Assembly (NCBI GenBank): GCA_902800345.1
Contig: CADCDO010000002.1
Coordinates: 124,001-188,000, forward strand
Source: Fibrobacter succinogenes
Lineage (GTDB): Bacteria > Fibrobacterota > Fibrobacteria > Fibrobacterales > Fibrobacteraceae
Direction: 5' to 3'
Length of the DNA stretch: 64,000 nucleotides
Below are positions 43,032 to 52,634 of the stretch, piece after piece. The translations under genes and the position numbers were made by a program. How positions within the stretch are numbered: the first letter of the stretch is position 1; each line of letters starts with the position of its first letter. A model generated the notes under the pieces. That model ran no database searches. It worked only from the letters and a program-made list of their open reading frames with translations, and had not been told where the DNA came from.

Positions 43032-46000
43032 TTACTTTATCGTCCATGTCTGGTTGTTAACGCGGAGGATCTTGCGGCCTTGCACTTGAGCAGACGCGTT
43101 GCGGACTTCAGCCGGGTTCACCGGGAGTTTTGCCTTCCAAACCATGCGTCCCTGCATGTCCATGATGGACACATTTCCGTGCTTAGCCATCACGGCATTC
43201 TGCCATGTGCTCTTCGGCTGGGCAAATTGCGGCCTCAAGGCTTCCGGCTTTTTCCCGATAATCACATACAAAGGAACAGTCACGTTAGCATTATCCGGAT
43301 CCGAGACTTTTACGCCAATGGCGAACTTTTGTGCATCCTTGTACTTGACACCTTCAATGGACTTCACCGTAAGCACGGAGCCCTTCATCGAGAGAGACAC
43401 ATACTTTGTCAACGCACTCGTTTCATTCGGCGTATATGTCAGTTCGTCGCCATCGACATCCTTGACCAGCGAATCAAGATCCCACTTGACCTTCCATTCG
43501 GACTTGTTGGACACATAAATCGTATCGGCATGCAAGAGCATCGGCTTGTCGTTCACAGGCTTGATGTTCACGCAGAATTCAAAACTTGTGGAACCGGATT
43601 TCTTGTCGGTTGCGGTCACGACCACATAGGCCTTGCCCGTAGAATCCGGAGCGGAATTCACTTCCAACGTACCGGCATCGTTGATTTCGACCTTAAGCTT
43701 GCCATCCTTGCTCTTGGCGCTGAACGTAAGGGGATCACCTTCCGGATCCTTGAACCAAGAGGATACCACGGACTTCGGGTACTTCAAAGCCCTGGAAGTC
43801 GGGAAGTCTTCTGAAACCGTCGTATCCAAAGTAGCGGTCTTCACGACAACGGTCGGAGCCAAGTTACGCTTTTCGACAGAAATGGTCACAATAGCGGGCT
43901 TTGACTTCGTGCCATTGATAACGTCGTAATAGCCAAAGTAATCGACTCCTTCGAAACTCGCTTCCGCCTTGTACGTAAAGCTACCGTCCTTATTGAGGGT
44001 AAGCGTACCATGAGACGGCTTCTGGGCAAGCTCGGCTTCCATTCCCGTAGTGATACCTTCCGGATAAACGTCATTCGCAAGGACACCCTTCTTGGCATCT
44101 ACCGTAAGGACGCTATCGTTAAACGCCGTGTATTCGTCCTTTTCGGCGTGGGCGACATCCTTCGGAGAAACAAGCTTTACAGGAATGTTCACTCCGGTGG
44201 AATCAGCGCCATCCGTTGCGTACAGGTAAACCAACGCAACGCCGCTGGAGTCCAGAACCGGCTTCAACGAGATAAAGTAGAACTGGGCATTCACGCTATC
44301 GAGTGCAGCGTCAATCTTGGTACCCTTGGCCCTATAGGTCAACTTCTGCGTTCCTTCAACGACTTCGATGTCCGTAAAGACAAGGGACGTTACCGGAACC
44401 TTGATCTGGGAAACGGTATCCTCGTCGAAGTTCATATCAAGAGAAAGAGTATCCTTGAGGAACGCGCTATCGGCAATCGCGAACGTAGGCGCGTCATTGA
44501 CCGGTTTCACGTGAATAATGACGGTCCCTATTTCGCTCATGACAGAATGATTTGCAGTTTCGACAAGAACATACGTGAGCGTGTCGTCACCATGGAAATT
44601 CAATTCCGGACTATAGACAAACGAACCCAACTGGGTGAACTGGGACAACTTGCCATGCTTGGTCGAATCGACCGGAATAACGATGAAATCGTCGCCATCC
44701 AAGTCGGAGCCATTCGCCGCAATGCCACGGGCTATAGGAACGGAAAGGTTCGTGTCCTCATTCGTTTCATATTCAATCTTCGCAGCAACCGGAGCAGAAC
44801 TCTGGTCCTTGATTGTCACGACAAACGTAGCCTGTACTAAATCAGACTTTCCATCCGTTGCACTGACAGAGACGGTAAAGCTCGTATCCTTCTTGACTCC
44901 GCTGGGAACAAGTTTCAACGTGTCATTCAAGGTAATGCTGCTAAGCGGAGTAATAATCCTCATCAAGTTGGCAGACATATCGACCGCAAAGACTAGTTTG
45001 TCATTATCTTCATCAGAGAAGAGCTTGTTAAGGGCAATCTTCAATGTATCCGCTTCAGGCAGTGTATCCAAGGCGAAGGTGCCAGCATCATACGGCGAAA
45101 GCACTTTCGGAGGATGGTTTTCCGTAGGAGGGGGATCGTCCGGGCAGCTAGGATCACCCGGGCAAATAGGACCTTCACCATCGTTCGTAATGGTCACTGC
45201 AAATTGAGCCCTTACCGTTTTCGAACCCACTGCCAAGACAATAAGCGTTACAGAGGTATCCTTATCGATTCCCGTAGGAACATAGACAAGAGTATCTTTT
45301 ATGCCCGGCGAGGCAACAGGCTTGACTTTGGTCAGCACAGGCGCCGTCATGGTCGTCGCAATCGTCACGTTTTCGCCTTCACCGGCAGAGAAAACTTTCG
45401 TAAGGTCGATCTTCAACGAATCGACCTTCTTCATCGTCACTTGCTGGGTCTTGTCGTACGGATCGAGAACCTTGAGGCTATCTTCTTCAACCGGAGGTTC
45501 CGTTTCGCATTCACCCAGAGAAACCGCGGAAAGCGTAATGACATTCCTGTCCCTGCCCGTACCTTCAAGATCCCTGGCGATGACGTCCTTATAATTCAAC
45601 TGGACAGCCAACTGCTGGGTAAGGTCCAAAGCGACCTCTTTTCCCCAGCCAGCTTCCTGGGCAAGGTTCCTAAAATCGATAAACGTCGGCGTAAGCTCAT
45701 CCTTAGCCGGTAGAATCACGCCATAGAAATTGTAATCAGTAACACTGGATTGTGTAAAATCGACACGGAACGGATTGGTCGCCTTATAGGTGAGACAGAT
45801 TCCCTCATAACTGGAAAGATCAACGGGAACATCTCTCCGGTTGGTCTGCTTCCATGCAAAGCCAAAACCTGTGGCACTTGTCTTGCCCGCAGGCGCATTC
45901 ATGTTCAAGGTCGCCCTAAACTCTTTGTAACCTTCCTGGGTATCCGCTAGTTTGCCATAAGTCTGCAACGTCGAATCTTCATAAGTGTACCAATAAGCAG

Positions 46001-46109
46001 GCTGCATAGTATTGCCCCTTGGCTTATCATAACTCCAAACAGACGTACCTGCAAAACTTGATACCGCCCCGGCAAGCGCCATCGCAACAGTCAATGATAG
46101 CGATTTCAT
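43032..46109 (-). CDS. Secreted multidomain surface protein with cadherin-like repeats
   Basis: About 1025 residues from ATG 46109 (GGAGG 8 bases upstream). Signal peptide (SLTVAMALAGAVSSFA). The first ~190 residues (SVWSYDKPRG ... YWYTYED ... FGFAWKQ ... SYEGICLTYKA) resemble the CBM11-like carbohydrate-binding domain common in Fibrobacter. Five or more cadherin/Ig-like repeats follow, recognisable by NEDT, DxDGDD, LTYVL and VKPVNDAP boundaries. The end (VSIMDMQGRMVWKAKLP ... GRKILRVNNQTWTIK) is a Por/T9SS-style C-terminal domain. A likely role is cell-surface binding to plant polysaccharide; this is inferred. It converges on ackA. Confidence 0.8.
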   Translation of the reverse strand: MKSLSLTVAMALAGAVSSFAGTSVWSYDKPRGNTMQPAYWYTYEDSTLQTYGKLADTQEGYKEFRATLNMNAPAGKTSATGFGFAWKQTNRRDVPVDLSSYEGICLTYKATNPFRVDFTQSSVTDYNFYGVILPAKDELTPTFIDFRNLAQEAGWGKEVALDLTQQLAVQLNYKDVIARDLEGTGRDRNVITLSAVSLGECETEPPVEEDSLKVLDPYDKTQQVTMKKVDSLKIDLTKVFSAGEGENVTIATTMTAPVLTKVKPVASPGIKDTLVYVPTGIDKDTSVTLIVLAVGSKTVRAQFAVTITNDGEGPICPGDPSCPDDPPPTENHPPKVLSPYDAGTFALDTLPEADTLKIALNKLFSDEDNDKLVFAVDMSANLMRIITPLSSITLNDTLKLVPSGVKKDTSFTVSVSATDGKSDLVQATFVVTIKDQSSAPVAAKIEYETNEDTNLSVPIARGIAANGSDLDGDDFIVIPVDSTKHGKLSQFTQLGSFVYSPELNFHGDDTLTYVLVETANHSVMSEIGTVIIHVKPVNDAPTFAIADSAFLKDTLSLDMNFDEDTVSQIKVPVTSLVFTDIEVVEGTQKLTYRAKGTKIDAALDSVNAQFYFISLKPVLDSSGVALVYLYATDGADSTGVNIPVKLVSPKDVAHAEKDEYTAFNDSVLTVDAKKGVLANDVYPEGITTGMEAELAQKPSHGTLTLNKDGSFTYKAEASFEGVDYFGYYDVINGTKSKPAIVTISVEKRNLAPTVVVKTATLDTTVSEDFPTSRALKYPKSVVSSWFKDPEGDPLTFSAKSKDGKLKVEINDAGTLEVNSAPDSTGKAYVVVTATDKKSGSTSFEFCVNIKPVNDKPMLLHADTIYVSNKSEWKVKWDLDSLVKDVDGDELTYTPNETSALTKYVSLSMKGSVLTVKSIEGVKYKDAQKFAIGVKVSDPDNANVTVPLYVIIGKKPEALRPQFAQPKSTWQNAVMAKHGNVSIMDMQGRMVWKAKLPVNPAEVRNASAQVQGRKILRVNNQTWTIK

Positions 46110-46194
46110 AATCATTTCCTCCACTAATCTCAGTAGTCCATCGTAGTAAATCTACAATAAACTTATGATAATGTCACTATCGTTTTAAAAAAAA

Positions 46195-48051
46195 TTATCC
46201 CAAATTGTCCAATATTTCGTACCTTTCGTACATTTTCTCGAGCATTTCCTCGTCATCTGCAATCTTTTTCTGCAATTCGACTATCATTGATGCGTTCGTA
46301 TAGACTTCGGGCTTTGAAAGTTCTAGCTGGAAATCGGCGATTTCCTTTTCGAGTTTCTCGATTTTTTCAGGGAGCGCGGCGTATTCTCGTTCCTCGTTGT
46401 AGCTGCGCTTTTTCTTTTTGACGGGCGTGGGGGCCGCGGATGAGGCGCCGGCGCCCGGGTTGGAACGGGCCTGCTTTTCGGCTTCTTTTTCGGCGGCAAT
46501 GCGAACGGCATTGGCGGCTTCCTTGTCGCGGATTTTCCTGTTCGCCTCGTAATCGGAATAGCCGCCGACAGCCTCGAAGACGTGTCCGCCATCTTCGATG
46601 GCGAGGATGCCGGTCGCCACAGAATCGAGGAAGGCACGGTCATGACTGACAGTCAGGACGGTGCCGTTGTAGTCCGCCAAAAGTTCCGCCAGAAGGTCGA
46701 GCGTTTCCATGTCCAAATCGTTCGTCGGTTCGTCAAGCACGAGCACGTTGCTCGGGTGGCTAAAGAGGCACGCGAGCAAGAGTCGGTTGCGTTCACCGCC
46801 CGACAGCGCGCTAATCGGGCCGCGGGCGCGATCGGCAGAAAACAGGAAGTCCTGCAAATAACTTAACACATGGCGCTTGACGCCGTTCAAAGTAATGTAA
46901 GCTTGTCCGTCACCGATGTTCTCGATAAGCGATTTATCTTCGCGCAGGCGGGTCCGCATCTGGTCAAAATAGGCAATATGCAAGTTGCTGCCCAAGCGGA
47001 CTTCGCCCGATTCCGGCTGGAGTTCGCCCAAAATAAGCCGCAAGAGCGTCGTCTTGCCGGAGCCATTCGGCCCCACGATGCCGATGCGGTCGCCACGGCT
47101 GATTTCGGTCGAGAAGTCGCTAATGAGAGGGCTTCCGTCGTACGAATAGCTCACATTCCTGAGGCGCGCAACGAGGCGCCCGGAACGGTCGGCTTCCGTA
47201 ATCTGCATGTTCACATTCCCGGTACGGGAGCGGCGAGCCGCGCGTTCTTCGCGCATCTTGATGAGGGCGCGGACTCGCCCCTCGTTGCGCGTACGGCGGG
47301 CCTGGATTCCCTTGCGGATCCACACTTCTTCTTCGGCCAATCTTTTATCAAAAAGCTGGTTCGCCTTTTCCTCTTCGGCCAAGGCCTGGTCCCTGAACTG
47401 CACGAACTTGTCGTACGGGAAATCCCAGCTGCGCACACGCCCACGGTCGAGTTCAAAAATGCGGGTCGCCGTCCGACGGACAAACGCGCGGTCATGGCTC
47501 ACGAACAACACCGCACAGGAGAGACGCGTCACAATACCTTCCAACCACTGGATGGCGGGAATGTCGAGATGGTTCGTCGGCTCGTCGAGCAGCAAAAGGT
47601 CAGGGTCTTCGGCCACGGCACGCGCAAAAAGCACACGGCGTTTCTGCCCACCGCTCAAGCTGTCGTATGGAGCATCGGCATCGATGCCCGTTTTGCCGAG
47701 AATCGCCTCGGCAGTCGCATTGTGGGCGCCATCGTCCAAAACTTTCTTGGAAATCACGGAACCGCCGCTCACCACGGACACGCGCCCCATGACAATATCA
47801 CGCACAGTCCCGTCGAGATGCGCCGGAATTTCCTGAATCATGCGGCTCACGCAGAGTCCGGACTTCTTTATGATTTCGCCGGAATTTACCTCCATCTCGC
47901 CGGTCAACACTTTCAATAGAGTGCTCTTGCCCTCGCCATTACGGCCCACAAGGCAAATGCGGTCTCCAGCCTCGATATCAAAAGAGACATTATCCAAAAG
48001 CGGTGGACCGCCGAAACGCAGTAAGATATTCTGTGCAGATAATATGGGCAT
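46195..48051 (-). CDS. uup: ABC-F family ATPase, Uup type
   Basis: 618 residues with two complete ABC cassettes and no membrane part. Cassette 1: GRNGEGKSTLL (Walker A), LSGGQKRR (signature), LLLDEPTNHLD (Walker B). Cassette 2: GPNGSGKTTLL, LSGGERNR, LVLDEPTNDLDMETLD. They are joined by the Arg-rich P-site linker (RRTRNEGRVRALIKMREERAARRS). A charged linker leads to a C-terminal coiled coil (about 545-618), the DNA- and ribosome-binding tail of Uup. ABC-F proteins act on the ribosomal E site. Uup of E. coli also affects transposon excision. Confidence 0.92.
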   Translation of the reverse strand: MPILSAQNILLRFGGPPLLDNVSFDIEAGDRICLVGRNGEGKSTLLKVLTGEMEVNSGEIIKKSGLCVSRMIQEIPAHLDGTVRDIVMGRVSVVSGGSVISKKVLDDGAHNATAEAILGKTGIDADAPYDSLSGGQKRRVLFARAVAEDPDLLLLDEPTNHLDIPAIQWLEGIVTRLSCAVLFVSHDRAFVRRTATRIFELDRGRVRSWDFPYDKFVQFRDQALAEEEKANQLFDKRLAEEEVWIRKGIQARRTRNEGRVRALIKMREERAARRSRTGNVNMQITEADRSGRLVARLRNVSYSYDGSPLISDFSTEISRGDRIGIVGPNGSGKTTLLRLILGELQPESGEVRLGSNLHIAYFDQMRTRLREDKSLIENIGDGQAYITLNGVKRHVLSYLQDFLFSADRARGPISALSGGERNRLLLACLFSHPSNVLVLDEPTNDLDMETLDLLAELLADYNGTVLTVSHDRAFLDSVATGILAIEDGGHVFEAVGGYSDYEANRKIRDKEAANAVRIAAEKEAEKQARSNPGAGASSAAPTPVKKKKRSYNEEREYAALPEKIEKLEKEIADFQLELSKPEVYTNASMIVELQKKIADDEEMLEKMYERYEILDNLG

Positions 48052-48090
48052 ACGCCTATAAATTTAGCTTCTGCAACGCAGATACAAGAA

Positions 48091-48114
48091 ATGCCGTGCG
48101 TTTCTGCACGGCAT
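48091..48114 (-). terminator. Terminator of the CE15 esterase gene
   Basis: ATGCCGTGC (48091-48099) pairs with GCACGGCAT (48106-48114); the T-tract on the minus strand is short. Confidence 0.7.
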
Positions 48115-48137
48115 CTTGACAGTTAAACAGCCTTTCG

Positions 48138-49688
48138 CTAGAATCCGATGTTATTGATTACTTTGGTTACAAGCCGCATTCCTAAAGAATTTTCAACGAC
48201 AATAACGATTCTGCCTTTCGCTCTCTCCGGAAGGACGCCTCCCGTGGCGCCAAACTTGCCAACCAGCATACCGTTAACATCATAGAGCTTTACACGGGAA
48301 TCTGCCGGAGCCCCGGAGACTTCTAGACGGCCTTGGATCGTACGTACGCCGACATTGGGCTTCGCCAAACGCATATCGCCGCAATATGTTGTCGAATCTC
48401 CTTTAACAACAGAGTCTTTCTTCGAGGTATCGGTGACCGCCGTATCTTTCTTGGCCGTATCGGGGTTCGAAGCCACATACGGGAGATTCGGCGTTTCCCA
48501 GTCAATCCAGTCTCCATAATTATCAATCTTGAATCCCTTGCCGTTCGTGGGCTTCACGTGGATATCGGTATTGGCATCCTTGTTGCGGAGGAACTTGTCC
48601 ACGAACGCCGTCACGGACTTGGTCTGGCTACTGGCCGCCTGGCAATGCTCGTGACCGCCGGTAAAGTCGAAACCGATACGGTCCTCGATTCCCATGGCCT
48701 TCCACACTTCGGTCGCCGCCATCATGGACTTGTAGCCCGATTCGTCGCCCAGCCATTCATAGCCGGGGTTGCCGAGCGCAATTACTGCACGCGGGGCGAT
48801 CATGGCGATGAGTTCGTGGTGGTCGTGCGGGAGCTTGTACGGATCCTGGCGCTGCAAGCTCTGCATGAACCAGCTGTAGTTCGTGTTGTCAATCTTCTCG
48901 ATGTTCGTACCGCGGCTCGCGAAGTCCGCGGAAGTACGCCAGGAGTTGATGCCGCCGCCGCCCGATTCCTGGGCGATGGTGAGCGTCACGCGTTCGTCGA
49001 AGGCGCCCGCGAAGAGGGCCATCTTGCCCGCGTACGAGCAACCCGTGACCGCAATTTTGCTCATGTCAAGATTGTGGTCCTTGGCAATCAGCGCAAGACC
49101 GTCAATCAGGCGGCTCACGCCCCACGACCATGCGGAATAGTCGCCGTTCTGGTTCTTGTTGCCGTAGAACTTGTAGAAGCCCACGTTCGTGTCCTTCTGG
49201 CCGTTCATAGAGTATTTCGCCACCTGGTCATGGCTGAAGGGCACCTGCACGAAGCCGCTGAATATGCTAGACGAAAGCGAACCCGTGCCGCTGTTCATGC
49301 CGATGATAATCGGATGCGGGCCTGCGCCCGACGGGATACTAAACTTGGACGTAATCGTCGCCGTCTTGCCGCCTTCCTTGACCGTCACCGTGAGAGTACC
49401 GCCGCTGTAAGTGGCGCTCACATCAGCCGGGATAGGCTTGTCGCCGATTTCGTACTTCTCGATATCCGCCTTGATTTCGTTACGGCGCTTGCTCCAGTCA
49501 TCGTACTTGGTGACCTTTGAACCGTCATGGAATTCAAACGGATTGGGCAACTTTTTATTGGATTTGAGTTCTCCAGCCTTGGCTCCCAAATCCTTACCAC
49601 GGTTTTCGACATCGAAATTAAGCGGAATCTGTGCAGAAACCACCGAAAACAACCCCAAAACAAGGGCTACTCCAACAACCTTATTCAT
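48138..49688 (-). CDS. CE15-type glucuronoyl esterase
   Basis: It cleaves ester bonds between 4-O-methylglucuronic acid of xylan and lignin alcohols; secreted. 516 residues from ATG 49688 (AAGGAG upstream; the long frame from 49751 is not needed). Signal peptide MNKVVGVALVLGLFSVVSA. Catalytic domain about 20-390 with the CE15 nucleophile block TGCSYAGK (normally GCSRxGK; Ser about 218), ESGGGG (acidic residue) and the catalytic His region GGHEHCQ. The usual Arg of GCSR is Tyr here. A Thr/Lys-rich linker (DTAKKDTAVTDTSKK) leads to a Por/T9SS-like end (VKLYDVNGMLVGKF). Confidence 0.85.
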   Translation of the reverse strand: MNKVVGVALVLGLFSVVSAQIPLNFDVENRGKDLGAKAGELKSNKKLPNPFEFHDGSKVTKYDDWSKRRNEIKADIEKYEIGDKPIPADVSATYSGGTLTVTVKEGGKTATITSKFSIPSGAGPHPIIIGMNSGTGSLSSSIFSGFVQVPFSHDQVAKYSMNGQKDTNVGFYKFYGNKNQNGDYSAWSWGVSRLIDGLALIAKDHNLDMSKIAVTGCSYAGKMALFAGAFDERVTLTIAQESGGGGINSWRTSADFASRGTNIEKIDNTNYSWFMQSLQRQDPYKLPHDHHELIAMIAPRAVIALGNPGYEWLGDESGYKSMMAATEVWKAMGIEDRIGFDFTGGHEHCQAASSQTKSVTAFVDKFLRNKDANTDIHVKPTNGKGFKIDNYGDWIDWETPNLPYVASNPDTAKKDTAVTDTSKKDSVVKGDSTTYCGDMRLAKPNVGVRTIQGRLEVSGAPADSRVKLYDVNGMLVGKFGATGGVLPERAKGRIVIVVENSLGMRLVTKVINNIGF

Positions 49689-49821
49689 TGTACACTCCTT
49701 TACCAACATCCTTCTTGGCACCCATTTAGAATATATTCGACATTTTTCCATTTTAACCCGGCACCCCCAAATTATTCATTAACAAAATGTGAATGGAGAT
49801 TTCCATTTCTATAAATTGTAT

Positions 49822-50961
49822 ATGCCTAGTCGGTATAGGAAAAAAGCAACATTATTTCTAAATTTCGAACTCGTGAAAGCCCTAGTCAGAACATTCATTC
49901 TCTCATTGTCCATCGGCACCCTATTGCCGATGAAGGCTCCTGCACAGGAATCCAGCGAGGAATTCCAGCGCATTTCGGTCGTTCCCGTACTGGGCTACAC
50001 CGAAGAAACTCAGTACCAGTTCGGCGCCATGGCCATTTTATTCTTCAAGCCATCCTTCGAGGGCGGAACCATTTCAGAACTGGACCTTTCGTGCTACGGG
50101 ACATCGCGAAACCAAATTACAGGTTCTATTTCTCCAAAGTTCTTCTTTTTAAGGGACCGCCTCGCAACCGACATCGACATCCACTATGAAAACTGGGTCG
50201 GCAACTACTTCGGTGCAGGCAACAATCCCGACTACAACGAATTCCGCAAATTCGACCGAGAGACGTTTTACATACAAGCTCTCGTCGAAGCGAACTTCGG
50301 CACAAGCCAGTGGCTCCCGGCATTCAAATACGGCCCCTATGTCGAAATCAACCACACGAGCATCGAATTCCAAGCATACCACGGAGACATCGAAAAGCCC
50401 CAAAATACGAACGGCTGGCGCAACGGCATAGGCTACCACTTTTCGCTCGACACCCGCGACAACACCAACTGGGCACGCCACGGCTACCTGGTCCAGTGGG
50501 GACACTACTTTTACAACAAAGGTCTCGGCGACTACAGCTACACCCAGCAGGAACTGGACATCCGCGGATATTCTGAATTTATATGGAACACATCCATGGC
50601 CGTCGGTCTGCTTTGGCAGCGCGTAACTGGAGGCGCCCCCTTCGACAAGCTTGCCGGATCCGACGGGCTCAAGCGGTTCCGTGGAGTCGAGAAGAACTAC
50701 TTTTACGGCAACCAGGCGCTCTTCTTGCAAGCCGAATTCCGCAAGAAACTCTTTTGGCGCATCGCGGGGGACATATTCTTCGAAGGCGGAAAGACCGGCG
50801 ACTACTTCAGCGACCTCATGCGCAACAAGTGGCACAGGAGCCTTGGCTTCGGGGGGCGGTTCGCCCTCAACCAAAAAGAAAATCTCTACGCCCGTTGCGA
50901 ACTTTCATGGGTTGATTTCAAGAACATCGGCATGACGATGTACGTTCGCGACGCATTCTAG
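49822..50961 (+). CDS. Omp85/surface-antigen-like outer-membrane barrel
   Basis: About 379 residues from ATG 49822; the N-terminus is long and basic before the hydrophobic signal (VRTFILSLSIGTLLPMKAPAQ), so the start is uncertain. The mature part is nearly all amphipathic beta strands (ITGSISPKFFFLRDRLATDI, GIGYHFSLDTRDN). GSDGLKRFRGVE near residue 290 resembles the conserved RGF/RGY loop of the bacterial surface-antigen (D15) family, and the last residue is Phe as in many barrels. No POTRA domains fit in the length, so it is a barrel-only relative of BamA/TamA. Export role unknown. It is divergent from the esterase gene. Confidence 0.7.
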   Translation: MPSRYRKKATLFLNFELVKALVRTFILSLSIGTLLPMKAPAQESSEEFQRISVVPVLGYTEETQYQFGAMAILFFKPSFEGGTISELDLSCYGTSRNQITGSISPKFFFLRDRLATDIDIHYENWVGNYFGAGNNPDYNEFRKFDRETFYIQALVEANFGTSQWLPAFKYGPYVEINHTSIEFQAYHGDIEKPQNTNGWRNGIGYHFSLDTRDNTNWARHGYLVQWGHYFYNKGLGDYSYTQQELDIRGYSEFIWNTSMAVGLLWQRVTGGAPFDKLAGSDGLKRFRGVEKNYFYGNQALFLQAEFRKKLFWRIAGDIFFEGGKTGDYFSDLMRNKWHRSLGFGGRFALNQKENLYARCELSWVDFKNIGMTMYVRDAF

Positions 50962-51090
50962 GGGTTAAGAACGTCATCCTGAATGCGAAGCTGATATATG
51001 AAACTTGGCTCTTTAGAGCCTTAGTTGAATTAGGTTCGTAGGAGCAGGATCCAGTCACAGTTCCAGCAAACAACGGCTAGGGGTTAGGGG
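50962..51090. repeat. Degenerate composite repeat
   Basis: AACGTCATCCTGAATGCG ... GAGCAGGATCCAGTC (50969-51056) is a widened copy of the palindrome family. CTAGGGG / TTAGGGG heptads stand at 51077-51090 and next to the barrel-gene stop. Confidence 0.6.
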
Positions 51091-51092
51091 AC

Positions 51093-51128
51093 AAAAAAAG
51101 CGGATGCAAACCCGAAAGTCCGCATCCG
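51093..51128 (-). terminator. nuoA terminator
   Basis: GCGGATGC (51100-51107) pairs with GCATCCGC (51121-51128), with seven T following on the minus strand. Confidence 0.85.
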
Positions 51129-51163
51129 CCTTTTTGAGATAGAATAATCAACGCTATAAGGAA

Positions 51164-51556
51164 TTAATCCTTAACACTGTTCCAGTCCAGCACGCCCTTC
51201 TTCAGGAGGTAGATGTACCCCGCTTCGAGGATGAGGAGGAATCCGAGGAGGATGAACAGCAATTCCCAACCGCCAGCAAGGAACTGGATGGTCCAGGGGT
51301 AGATAAAGGCGACTTCAAGGTCAAAAACCAGGAAAAGCATGGCGACCATGTAATATTTGACCGGATAGCGCTCGTTGGCCGTACCGGAAACGTGAGCTAG
51401 GCCACATTCGTAGGCAGAACCCTTGATAATCGTGTGCTTGAGCTTGCCCGGGTGCAAAAACCAGTTGGCAAGAAGCAAAACAGCAGGAATGCAGAGAGCC
51501 ATGATTACAAGAACCGTCATGGCGAACGTGGTGTCGAATATTTCAACATTACTCAT
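51164..51556 (-). CDS. nuoA: NADH-quinone oxidoreductase subunit A
   Basis: A small membrane subunit of respiratory complex I. 130 residues with three membrane helices. Family motifs are intact: GSAYECG (the Cys loop), RYPVKYYMVAMLFLVFDLEVAFIYPW (conserved acidic residues in helix 2) and a C-terminal ILEAGYIYLLKKGVLDW. Almost everywhere nuoA is the first gene of the nuo operon. Here it is followed after 36 bases by a terminator and preceded by a divergent lipoprotein gene, so it is expressed alone. Confidence 0.93.
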   Translation of the reverse strand: MSNVEIFDTTFAMTVLVIMALCIPAVLLLANWFLHPGKLKHTIIKGSAYECGLAHVSGTANERYPVKYYMVAMLFLVFDLEVAFIYPWTIQFLAGGWELLFILLGFLLILEAGYIYLLKKGVLDWNSVKD

Positions 51557-51626
51557 AGTGATTCCAAAGATAGTAAAAAAGTTTTTGCTAATTCAATGCC
51601 ATTTTGTAAACTATATTTGGTATATC

Positions 51627-52535
51627 ATGATGAAGCACATCTTTTCTTTTATCCTTTTGGGTACATCGGCCCTTGTCCTCACCTGCTGCAGTGACGACGC
51701 CCCTAGTCCGGTATCGTCGGTTCCAGTAGCTGATATTTCTGCGTCTTCCACTTCTACCGCTCCCGGATTGTCGTCCGCCGCAACCGGTTCACAACCGAAG
51801 AACTTATCCTCTTCCACTATAGTCGTAGGCAAAAGAGACACGACGACAAAGCACGAAACGGTAACCGTCCCCGGTTCGGACGTCCCGTATCCCGATATAT
51901 ACGATAAGCCAGTATTCTGCTTTACCGAAGGTTGCGAAAAGACGGTCAAGCCACCTTCATCGTCCTCGAAGGCTACAAAGACCTCCTCTTCTTCCAAGAA
52001 CTCCATTGTCATTGACGAACCCGAGAACAAGGCTCCCACCATCAACGGCATGTCGATGACCGACATGCGCGACAACAAGACTTACCAGCTCATGCAGATT
52101 GGCGGCAAGCTTTGGATGGCCCAGGATATCAACTACCAGGTCGCGAACAGCGAATGCTATAACGAAAAGGACGCCAACTGCTCGACTAACGGAAGGCTCT
52201 ACACATTCAACGCAGCCCAGAAGGCATGCCCGCTCGGCTGGCACCTGCCCACCAGAAACGAAGCCCAGGCAGCACTTAGCGACGAATCTGTTCCGTGGAG
52301 CTACAGCGGCCGTTGCAAGGACGGCACCTGCGACTTCCTCGGCGACATGGGCTTCCACTGGACATCCGCCACGCCGCAATCCGGCGACAAGAATTTCGAC
52401 ACGAACACCGGCGACTCCTACACTGTCATCATCGTGGAAAAATCCCCGGATTACGTCAAGGAAGAAGACAATCCGAAGTTCTTCCAGGTGGACAGCAAGA
52501 CAAAGCGCTTCAGCGTTCGCTGCGTCCAAAACTAA
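51627..52535 (+). CDS. FISUMP-domain lipoprotein
   Basis: About 302 residues. ATG 51627 starts a lipoprotein signal (MMKHIFSFILLGTSALVLTC). A Ser/Thr-rich linker with SSSSKATKTSSSSK follows. The C-terminal ~190 residues are the Fibrobacter paralogous domain (TIGR02145, FISUMP): DMRDNKTYQLMQIGGKLWMA, YNEKDANCSTNGRLYTFNAA, CPLGWHLPTRNEAQAAL and FHWTSATPQ ... RFSVRCVQN. The domain is very frequent in Fibrobacter and its role is not established. Its terminator lies just downstream. Confidence 0.9.
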   Translation: MMKHIFSFILLGTSALVLTCCSDDAPSPVSSVPVADISASSTSTAPGLSSAATGSQPKNLSSSTIVVGKRDTTTKHETVTVPGSDVPYPDIYDKPVFCFTEGCEKTVKPPSSSSKATKTSSSSKNSIVIDEPENKAPTINGMSMTDMRDNKTYQLMQIGGKLWMAQDINYQVANSECYNEKDANCSTNGRLYTFNAAQKACPLGWHLPTRNEAQAALSDESVPWSYSGRCKDGTCDFLGDMGFHWTSATPQSGDKNFDTNTGDSYTVIIVEKSPDYVKEEDNPKFFQVDSKTKRFSVRCVQN

Positions 52536-52558
52536 ATCACAAAATTTCCTCCTAACAC

Positions 52559-52592
52559 AAAGGACCTTGCGCAAGCGAGGTCCTTTTCCTTT
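52559..52592 (+). terminator. Terminator of the FISUMP lipoprotein gene
   Basis: AAAGGACCT (52559-52567) pairs with AGGTCCTTT (52578-52586), followed by a T-rich tail. A ktrB frame starting at 52593 would begin right at its foot. Confidence 0.82.
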
Positions 52593-52634
52593 TTGCCGGG
52601 GATTCGCCCCAACAACTTTACTAAATTCGTTCCT

